Below are positions 1 through 7,028 of a DNA stretch of 13,320 nucleotides, one piece after another. The translations under genes were made by a program, and so were the position numbers. Under the pieces are notes generated by a model. The model did not search any database, was not told the origin of the DNA, and saw only the letters and a program-made list of their open reading frames with translations. Source of the stretch: Candidatus Cloacimonadota bacterium (GTDB lineage Bacteria; Cloacimonadota; Cloacimonadia; Cloacimonadales; Cloacimonadaceae); NCBI GenBank assembly GCA_016875595.1, contig VGPI01000033.1, positions 1 through 13,320 on the forward strand. The letters run 5' to 3'. The first letter of the stretch is position 1, and each line of letters opens with the position of its first letter.

Positions 1-11
1 CCTTTTTGTGG

Positions 12-33
12 TTGGGCACTTGCCAGTGATCAA
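12..33. promoter_or_regulatory. Imperfect dyad and weak promoter-like boxes upstream of thioredoxin
   Basis: The segment TTGGGCACT-tgcc-AGTGATCAA forms an inverted repeat of nine positions with one mismatch and one G-T pair around a 4-nt centre. It overlaps a TTGCCA box (20-25), which lies 16 nt before TATGTT (42-47), a weak sigma-70-like pair. No T-run follows, so a terminator of an upstream gene is less likely than an operator. The promoter consensus of this organism is unknown, so this is only a candidate site. Confidence 0.25.
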
Positions 34-68
34 ATCTACATTATGTTTATCTATAGACAGCTTGAACC

Positions 69-74
69 AGGAGG
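69..74 (+). promoter_or_regulatory. Shine-Dalgarno site of the thioredoxin gene
   Basis: A perfect AGGAGG lies 5 nt before the ATG at 80. It decides the start: the frame is open back to a GTG at position 8, but that start would add 24 residues with no thioredoxin character. Confidence 0.85.
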
Positions 75-79
75 AAAAG

Positions 80-394
80 ATGCTGATTGAATTACGCAGC
101 GATGACTTTGAAAAAGCCGTGTCGGAAGGCGTGGTAGTGGTTGATTTTTGGGCGCCCTGGTGTGGACCGTGCCGGATGATGGAACAAGTGGTAGAGCAAT
201 TTGCTCAGGAAAATCCTGATATAGTGGTAGCCAAAGTCAATGTGGACAACGATCCGGAACTGGCAGGGCAGTATGGAGTTATGAGTATTCCTACGCTGGT
301 GTTTTTCCATAAGGGCGTCTTGGTTGACAAGTCAATTGGAGTCGTGTCAAAAGCAGTTCTGCAAAAGAAGACCAACGCTTTGGTTTCGGGTTGA
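80..394 (+). CDS. trxA: Thioredoxin
   Basis: A 104-residue protein, the usual size of bacterial thioredoxin 1, that reduces protein disulfides in the cytoplasm and is itself recharged by thioredoxin reductase. The classic active site WCGPC is at residues 27-31, preceded by the VVVDFWAPW beta-strand signature. The cis-proline loop (SIPT, Pro71) that faces the active site and the following LVFFHKG strand are present. There is no signal peptide, so it should act in the cytoplasm. The ATG at 80 is chosen for its AGGAGG site and because homologues begin close to this point. The C-terminal helix (about residues 90-102) is complete. No reductase gene is visible nearby; the next gene is 159 nt away and unrelated in function, so it may be transcribed alone. 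Confidence 0.96.
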   Translation: MLIELRSDDFEKAVSEGVVVVDFWAPWCGPCRMMEQVVEQFAQENPDIVVAKVNVDNDPELAGQYGVMSIPTLVFFHKGVLVDKSIGVVSKAVLQKKTNALVSG

Positions 395-402
395 ATTGAA
401 GG

Positions 403-431
403 TCTGAGCTTTGTCTGCTCACAGGCTCAGG
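403..431 (+). terminator. Possible hairpin terminator after thioredoxin
   Basis: Nine nucleotides after the thioredoxin stop codon, CTGAGC (404-409) pairs with GCTCAG (425-430). The stem can be extended to about 9 pairs including two G-U, around an 11-nt loop. No run of T follows (next bases are atagaaaag), so it is not a standard intrinsic terminator; it could be a transcript-end hairpin or chance. The rest of the gap up to 553 shows nothing else recognisable. Confidence 0.25.
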
Positions 432-553
432 ATAGAAAAGTGACTGCGGGGCGTTCTGGCGCGGGATCAGGGGTGGTGCAAAGATTTTACTTGTCAATCG
501 GACTGCATTCAAAAAGGATGTAGCTAACAGAATGATCAGGAAGTTAATGGATC

Positions 554-1474
554 GTGTCCAAACGAATAAAACAGCTGCAAAGCATTGGCGAATACATACT
601 ATTTATCGGGTTGATCAGCATATTCAGGATGATGCCGCGACAACTCAGCGTCAAGCTGTTAGTGTGCTTATTCGATGTAATTGGATATCGGGTGGGAGTT
701 CGCAAACAAGTTGCAGCGGCTCAATTGAGCAAGGTCTATCCAGAGAAGAGCGACCAAGAGATCGGACAGATTATCCGTAATATGTATCGCAATATGGCGC
801 TTAGCATCCAGGAGATCTATTTGGATAATGACCGTATCCTGCTCTCGAGGTGCATCCTGGATGGACGAGAACACATCGAGGCAGCATTAGCAATGGGCCG
901 GGGAGCCATCCTTGCCACCGGTCATTTTGGTAATTGGGAAGCAGCGAGGATCATGCCTTTATGGGGGATACCAATATCAGTAATAGCTAAACAACAGCGC
1001 AATCGTTTTTTTGATCGATATACCAACAGGATCAGGGAACGCAACGGAGCATGTATCATCGATATGAAAAGCGGGTTGAGAGGGATCATCGAGCATTTAC
1101 AGAAGAACGAAATGGTTGCTATTCTAACCGATCAGAATGCGGGAAGACATGGCTTGATAACTGATTTCCTCGGGTTTCCTGCCTCCCACTGGAAAGGTGC
1201 TGCAAAAATCGCTTTACGCTACAATGTACCCATAGTACCTGGTTTTGTAATACGAGATGAACGGGATCAGCTGATCTTTCGGTTTGAACCAATGATCATG
1301 CCAGACAAGCCAACAAACTTAGCCTATTCAGCCCAAAGTAGTAGCGAAGATGAGTGTTTGCATTTGATCCGCAGGATCAACTACATCCTCGAAGGTTATA
1401 TCACCCAGTTTCCGCATCTATGGTTCTGGGTGCATAAACGCTGGAAACATGGGTTTAATATGTTTGCTAAATGA
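554..1474 (+). CDS. Lipid A biosynthesis / lysophospholipid acyltransferase (LpxL/HtrB family)
   Basis: A 306-residue member of the LpxL/LpxM (HtrB) acyltransferase family, close to the family's usual 290-320 residues. These inner-membrane enzymes add a secondary acyl chain to the lipid A precursor on the cytoplasmic face, using acyl-ACP. The catalytic HX4E motif is visible as HFGNWE (His124, Glu129), followed by a DQNAG segment (203-207) and the family's aromatic/basic C-terminal motif, WFWVHKRWK (290-298). A hydrophobic stretch at about 13-27 would be the N-terminal membrane anchor. The frame is closed by TAA at 545-547, so the GTG at 554 is the first possible start; AGGAAG at 538-543 lies 10 nt upstream. 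Which acyl chain or acceptor is used cannot be read from sequence, and no other lipid A genes are in the window. It supports an organism with an outer membrane. Confidence 0.9.
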   Translation: MSKRIKQLQSIGEYILFIGLISIFRMMPRQLSVKLLVCLFDVIGYRVGVRKQVAAAQLSKVYPEKSDQEIGQIIRNMYRNMALSIQEIYLDNDRILLSRCILDGREHIEAALAMGRGAILATGHFGNWEAARIMPLWGIPISVIAKQQRNRFFDRYTNRIRERNGACIIDMKSGLRGIIEHLQKNEMVAILTDQNAGRHGLITDFLGFPASHWKGAAKIALRYNVPIVPGFVIRDERDQLIFRFEPMIMPDKPTNLAYSAQSSSEDECLHLIRRINYILEGYITQFPHLWFWVHKRWKHGFNMFAK

Positions 1475-1521
1475 GTCGGACGAGCTTGATTAATGCAATG
1501 GAATGAAACTAGCTTAATATT

Positions 1522-1527
1522 GGGGGG
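1522..1527 (+). promoter_or_regulatory. G-rich ribosome binding site deciding the start of the hybrid kinase
   Basis: A run of six G followed by T lies 5 nt before the ATG at 1533. It is an unusual but plausible variant of GGAGGT. The in-frame TTG at 1530 would be only 2 nt from it, so ATG 1533 is preferred. Confidence 0.5.
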
Positions 1528-1532
1528 TATTG

Positions 1533-4500
1533 ATGTATATTGATCACCGGTACGAAGTCTTGGAGAATCTGGGAAGTGGTTCCTGGGCAAATGTGTACAA
1601 GGTCCGGGACATCCGAACAGGAACTATATACACCCTCAAGTTGTTCCAGTATCTTTCATCCAACGGATTATATGAGAAATTTTCTGCAGAAGAAATGCAC
1701 CATATAACCAAAATTGAACACCCTAATCTGAATCATGTGGTGGATTTTGGCCATGTGGGAGATCATATCTATTACATCAGCGATTTTTTTGATGGGGTCA
1801 CGCTGAGCAACTTCCGCTATGGAAACCACAAAATTGATATCCTATACGATATAGTGGTGCAGATCTGTTATGCTCTGCATGCATTGCATACTCAGAGAAT
1901 TCTCCATAAAGACCTCAAATTAGAGAACATCCTGTATCGTCAGATGGGTAATTCTGTGGAAGTAAGGTTGATCGATTATGGCTTTGCCAAGATAGATACC
2001 ACCGATGCCAGTAACCAAGTGTCCGGCACTCTTCCATATCTCGCACCGGAGCTGTATCTGGGTAAACCGGCGGATGTGACCAGTGATTATTATTCGCTGG
2101 GGGTGATCCTGTATCGGCTTACAACAGGGGCTTTCCCGTACACAGTTGATCAGATTAATTCATTGATCTCAGGAAACCAGCAGTACTTTGTTCCCAAGTT
2201 TCCATCAGAGCTGAATCCAACAATCCCCATGGAACTGGAGAAATTCATCCTTCGCCTGATGGAGAAGAACCCCGACAACCGTTTTCATAGCTCCGAAGAG
2301 ATCATCTCTTACGTTAACCGGATCAGTGATAAAGACTACGCTTTTTCAATTGCCTGGTCAATGGTTAATACAATGCAGTTCAATAGCTATCTGGTCAGAG
2401 AGCAGATTGCTCATCAATTGCTTGACTATATTCCATTAATGGAGAGGTCAAATGGAAAAATCATATCCCTGATCGGGGGGGATGGATTAGGTAAGGACAA
2501 TATCCTGTCCCTTTTCCGTTATCACATCCTGAATGGTGACTACTTCTTATTCGATTACCATTGCAGTCGTTTTGATCATGAGGCTTTTTTTGCGCTGATC
2601 AAGGAATATGTCAGATCCCGCTCCAAAGCTGAGATTGAGAATTATAGAAGTTTGAGCAAGATATCCGACAAGTTTAAAAGCTACCTCTTTGAATCGGAAC
2701 AGGAGGCCAAATCCTACACTCAGTCACAGGAAGAACTGAAGTGCGATTTTGAATCGGCTTTAGAGATCCTGGTGGATCTATCCAATCTCAAGCCGATTAT
2801 ATTTATCATTCGAAACTTCCAATTTGTGCATCGCTATACTGTAGAATTTCTGAATTTCTTGTCTCCCCACATCATTTCCCATCGCATTTTGATTCTCCTA
2901 AGTTGCAACGAATTTAACAAAATCAATCAGATAGAGCACACAGTCATCACTCACATTCCACCTTTGGACATGCAGCAAACCGCTAACTATTTAACTAAAC
3001 TTTTGGGTTCACGTCCAAGCGATATCTTTATTACCCAAATGTGGCAGAGATCAGCTGGAAATCCAGAGTTTATTCGTGAGATCCTGATCGATCTGGTGAA
3101 GCACAAGAGAGCATTGATTAATGACAAATTCAATGATGCTTTTGACCTGAACAGCTATGTACTACCAGGTGATATGCTGGGTTCGATTAATTCAAGGCTG
3201 GGTCATCTAACGGAGCAGAATAAAAGCTATCTTCGAGTGTTATCCATTGCCCAAATGCCCCTGACCAAAGAACTCATCATATATCTTCTGGATATTGATG
3301 ATCAGAGAATGTATGAATTGATCAATGATGCTTTTTACAACGAGATTCTGACTAAAACAGGAAGAAAATACCGATTTGCTTATCGTGAGGAGACAAACCT
3401 GCTTTATGATGAATGTACGGAGATTCAACACGTCACGATCTCCCGAAAAATACTGGAATTCTACCGGGACAAGGACATCACCGACATTGACATTTGTGAG
3501 GGATTGATCGCCAATGCCCAAATAGCCAATGATATCCGAACAGAACGTCTATACACGTTGCGCTTATTTCATCTATACGATGAAGTTTTCGATCAGGATA
3601 AAGCCTTTGACGCGATCCACCGGACAGTTATTCTGGATTTTAATGGAGATATTGGGATTGAACTCAAGCATATTATAAAGGACCTAGTCTGGTATCAAGA
3701 AAAGGCAGAACTGACTGGATGCTATAGACTGGGCGTAGAAATTCTCAATCATCTGCATCTTTTGCCGGAGTTGTTTGAAAAATACTATATCGCCAGTTCG
3801 ATCTATCTACTCACCGAGCACCCCAAGGAAGCGCTTAAGAACACCAAAAAAGCCGAGATTCTAACCTATACCGGTAAACAACGCAATCTGTTATTACTGA
3901 GCTATGTCCAGATCTATTCCCGTATCAAAACAGAAACCAAGAGTACCTCTGGAAAACGACCCTACGACATGATGAAAATCTATCTGGACCTTATCGACCC
4001 TGCAACTCTTCCGATAGACCTCAAGATAATCTACTACGATCGATTGGCAGTGTACCATAATCTAACGGGAAACCGGGACAAAGCCATTCGGATCATTGAA
4101 GATTTCTTAACCGAGCTTCCATCAGAGAACGACCCCGGAGTAATGATCAGACTAGCTGCCATGCATAATGATCTGGGAGTGTTTTACAGCGAGCAAAAGA
4201 ACATTCCTGAAGCTGATGAACACCTTGGATTTGCCCTTTCGTTATGGAAGAAATATAACATCAAACGATATCTTGGTCTAATCTACAACAACATAGCAGA
4301 TTTACACTTAAAGCAAGGCAACACGGTTACAGCCGAGTATTATTCGCAATTGGGGTTTAAACATGCCGACGAACTGAATCTTACATTGACCAAAGCCCTT
4401 TCGTTGCTAAACCAAGGTGAAGGAAAGATCAAGAAGGGTGAATTTAATGTAGCTGAAGAAATGCTGCTGGCTGCTAAACAACTAATTCACTCAGTAAATA

Positions 4501-7022
4501 GTGAAAAATACTTAGATTCGATTCAGCGGAATCTGGCCCTTGTGAAAAGCAAGATCAAGAATTTTGGAAATTACTTTTCATTTATCCAGGCGAATGAACC
4601 GCAATTGATCAATTGTTACATCGGGAGTGTTAATCCCCTTGTCAAGACCTATTTTTATTATCTATATGAGATGGGAAATGCCCGGAAGCTCAGAAAACTA
4701 ATCAGGAAAAATGTCCATATCAATTATAAACACCTGCACGAAGAAGAATTCTATCATAACTCTCAGAGCTTATTGGCAATGCTGGACAAGGATTTTGTTT
4801 CGGCTCTCGATCATCTCAAACAAGCCATGCGTTATGCGGGAGCTGTGAATAATAACTATGCGATCACGGTTTTCTATATAATGAACATCAGCTGTTACAT
4901 CGGATCTAAAGACTATTCAAAAGCCCGGGAATTGATCGAAGCGGTTCGACCAATCATCAGCAAAAACCAGTACAGATACTGGGATTGCAAGCTTCAATTG
5001 ATGTCGCTTAGACTTGATCTACGTGAGCCTGATATTCCTTTGCGCCATATATTGAGGCAAGCAGTGACCTTATTTGATATGTGCACAAACTATGAGTACT
5101 TTCAGCTCAAGGTTGAGTTGTATCAAATCCGGATCCAGATTCTTCAGGTCCTGAATGCCGATGATGGAGCGTTATCTCTTTTTGAGGAATACAAACACTA
5201 CCTTGATCAGATCACTGAAAACATACCCGAGGATGATAAACAGAACTTTCTAAATAGTACCCAATACTATACCAAAAATCTAAAGAACTTTGCTCTGATC
5301 GATATAAGCTCACGTCAGAAGAAACTGCGCAGTAAATGGAATGATCTGGTCTATAATATTGCCAATGTAAACAATATGGAACGGATCAAATTCCTGATCC
5401 AGAAAGGCATCAATGAAGTCATTTCTCCCTGGCAGTATGTTTTGATGGAATACTCGGATAAAATCAATAACTTCGTCATGTTTCATTGCTTCAATTGCGA
5501 TAAGGAGAGCCTGTTCGCTCCCGATCTACAGAGTATCGTCATCCGCAGCCTCAATTCCGACACGATCCAGATCGATAAGCTCAATACCAGTAACATCATG
5601 ATCGTTCCACTATTGCAACGAAGCAAGAAAATCGGGTATCTGATCATATCCGATCATGGCGAATTGGAATTCACTAAGCAGGAATTGTCAATCATGAAGA
5701 GTGTCAAACAGCACCTGACAGCCCTGCTTATCAGGATAAAGGATTATACCCAGATCACCCAGCGGATCGAGAAAATGAATCATCTTATGCAGATTTCCCA
5801 CGATATGATGAAAGTGGTGGATCCTCATAGTCTTGAGACGGAGATCGTTTCCTCATGTATCGATTTTATCAATAGCACCAGAGGATTTCTAATCATGCGT
5901 GATCATGAGGGGAATGTGATCTACCAAGTTCATATAGATGAAACGAAACAGATAATGGCTTCGGTCACGGGTATAAGTAATTCCGTTATAAGCCTTTGCT
6001 TAAGCTCCGAAGAACCTGTGATCACTTATAATGCAATCGAAGACAATCGGTTCAAGAGTTCCATCAGCGTCCAGGACTATGCATTACATTCTATCTTCTG
6101 CCTGCCCTTGATCGTTAACAACAAATTGTATGGCATCGTATATCTTGATAACTTGAATGAACCTTCCCGGGAGATGTACTTGAACATGGAGATTATTCAT
6201 CTTCTGATCGAGCAAATCACCTTGGCGATCCGAAATGCTATGCAATACCAGGCAGTCATCCAGAAAAGCGCGGAGTTGTTTGGTATTGAATCCATCAAAG
6301 ATGAATTCATGGCTATAGTTGCCCATGAACTCAATACTCCGCTCACCGTCCTGCAGGGCTATGTTTCACGTTTGAAGCGTAATTTGTTCGCCGATGAAGA
6401 AGAGAAGAGCGATATCATAGCCAAGATTGAGACTTCGGTCCGGAAACTCATTGTTACCACGTCCGATATCACAACGATGAATTTCTACAATCTTCAGAAA
6501 ACTCTCGCCAAATCCCCGATCTCTTTAGAAGAGGTCATCAACCTCGTCAAGCAAGAGATCGAGATCCTCTCTCGCAACCGACGCATGATTATCAAGCTTG
6601 AGATCGAGAATAGCTTACCTCAGTTGATGGCAAACTGGGAAGCGGTCCATCTAATGATCTACAATGTGGTGCTCAATGCCTTCCGCTTTACCAACGATTC
6701 CGGTACAATAATCATCGGAGCCAGGAAATCCGCCTTCCAGCAGGAGAGGATTGAATGCAAGGAGACAATAGTCATCTTTGTTCAGGACAATGGTATCGGA
6801 ATACCCGATCACCTGATCCAGAACATATTCCGTAAATTCTACGAACTCAATGAGATCTATGCCCATAAATCCGGAAGTATCGAGTATCGCTCCAGTGGCT
6901 TGGGCTTGGGCTTGAGTACCTGTAAACGTATTGCGGAATTGCATGGCGGCGTGATCAAGGTCATTAGCAAGGAAAACGAAGGAACTACGGTTTATATGAT
7001 AATCCCGGTCAAAGGCAGTTAA
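1533..7022 (+). CDS. Giant hybrid Ser/Thr kinase - STAND NTPase - TPR - GAF - histidine kinase
   Basis: An 1829-residue soluble signalling protein with two kinase domains, laid out like the HstK family of cyanobacteria and myxobacteria. Residues about 7-265 are a Hanks-type Ser/Thr kinase: glycine loop GSGSWANV (14-21), Lys36, HKDLKLEN (125-132, with Lys in place of Arg of HRD), DYG (148-150, for DFG), APE (171-173), Asp185 and Arg250. Residues about 285-600 resemble the AAA/STAND module, but the P-loop reads GGDGLGKD (315-322) and the Walker B strand ends in Arg427-Asn428. TPR-like helices follow (clearest at 829-986). Two GAF-like domains lie at about 1285-1405 and 1415-1575. The C-terminus is a histidine kinase with phospho-acceptor His1598 (HELNTPL), N-box Asn1715, DNGIGIP (Asp1752) and GLGLGLS (1789-1795). 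No membrane span and no receiver domain are seen, so it should sense a cytoplasmic signal, probably via GAF or TPR, and pass phosphate to a regulator encoded elsewhere. The TPR gene begins 6 nt downstream. Confidence 0.92.
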   Translation: MYIDHRYEVLENLGSGSWANVYKVRDIRTGTIYTLKLFQYLSSNGLYEKFSAEEMHHITKIEHPNLNHVVDFGHVGDHIYYISDFFDGVTLSNFRYGNHKIDILYDIVVQICYALHALHTQRILHKDLKLENILYRQMGNSVEVRLIDYGFAKIDTTDASNQVSGTLPYLAPELYLGKPADVTSDYYSLGVILYRLTTGAFPYTVDQINSLISGNQQYFVPKFPSELNPTIPMELEKFILRLMEKNPDNRFHSSEEIISYVNRISDKDYAFSIAWSMVNTMQFNSYLVREQIAHQLLDYIPLMERSNGKIISLIGGDGLGKDNILSLFRYHILNGDYFLFDYHCSRFDHEAFFALIKEYVRSRSKAEIENYRSLSKISDKFKSYLFESEQEAKSYTQSQEELKCDFESALEILVDLSNLKPIIFIIRNFQFVHRYTVEFLNFLSPHIISHRILILLSCNEFNKINQIEHTVITHIPPLDMQQTANYLTKLLGSRPSDIFITQMWQRSAGNPEFIREILIDLVKHKRALINDKFNDAFDLNSYVLPGDMLGSINSRLGHLTEQNKSYLRVLSIAQMPLTKELIIYLLDIDDQRMYELINDAFYNEILTKTGRKYRFAYREETNLLYDECTEIQHVTISRKILEFYRDKDITDIDICEGLIANAQIANDIRTERLYTLRLFHLYDEVFDQDKAFDAIHRTVILDFNGDIGIELKHIIKDLVWYQEKAELTGCYRLGVEILNHLHLLPELFEKYYIASSIYLLTEHPKEALKNTKKAEILTYTGKQRNLLLLSYVQIYSRIKTETKSTSGKRPYDMMKIYLDLIDPATLPIDLKIIYYDRLAVYHNLTGNRDKAIRIIEDFLTELPSENDPGVMIRLAAMHNDLGVFYSEQKNIPEADEHLGFALSLWKKYNIKRYLGLIYNNIADLHLKQGNTVTAEYYSQLGFKHADELNLTLTKALSLLNQGEGKIKKGEFNVAEEMLLAAKQLIHSVNSEKYLDSIQRNLALVKSKIKNFGNYFSFIQANEPQLINCYIGSVNPLVKTYFYYLYEMGNARKLRKLIRKNVHINYKHLHEEEFYHNSQSLLAMLDKDFVSALDHLKQAMRYAGAVNNNYAITVFYIMNISCYIGSKDYSKARELIEAVRPIISKNQYRYWDCKLQLMSLRLDLREPDIPLRHILRQAVTLFDMCTNYEYFQLKVELYQIRIQILQVLNADDGALSLFEEYKHYLDQITENIPEDDKQNFLNSTQYYTKNLKNFALIDISSRQKKLRSKWNDLVYNIANVNNMERIKFLIQKGINEVISPWQYVLMEYSDKINNFVMFHCFNCDKESLFAPDLQSIVIRSLNSDTIQIDKLNTSNIMIVPLLQRSKKIGYLIISDHGELEFTKQELSIMKSVKQHLTALLIRIKDYTQITQRIEKMNHLMQISHDMMKVVDPHSLETEIVSSCIDFINSTRGFLIMRDHEGNVIYQVHIDETKQIMASVTGISNSVISLCLSSEEPVITYNAIEDNRFKSSISVQDYALHSIFCLPLIVNNKLYGIVYLDNLNEPSREMYLNMEIIHLLIEQITLAIRNAMQYQAVIQKSAELFGIESIKDEFMAIVAHELNTPLTVLQGYVSRLKRNLFADEEEKSDIIAKIETSVRKLIVTTSDITTMNFYNLQKTLAKSPISLEEVINLVKQEIEILSRNRRMIIKLEIENSLPQLMANWEAVHLMIYNVVLNAFRFTNDSGTIIIGARKSAFQQERIECKETIVIFVQDNGIGIPDHLIQNIFRKFYELNEIYAHKSGSIEYRSSGLGLGLSTCKRIAELHGGVIKVISKENEGTTVYMIIPVKGS

Positions 7023-7028
7023 CAGGTA

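Noticed and set aside
8..79. Upstream extension of thioredoxin to the GTG at position 8
   Set aside because: The added 24 residues do not resemble thioredoxin or a signal peptide, and the ATG at 80 has a perfect AGGAGG at ideal spacing.
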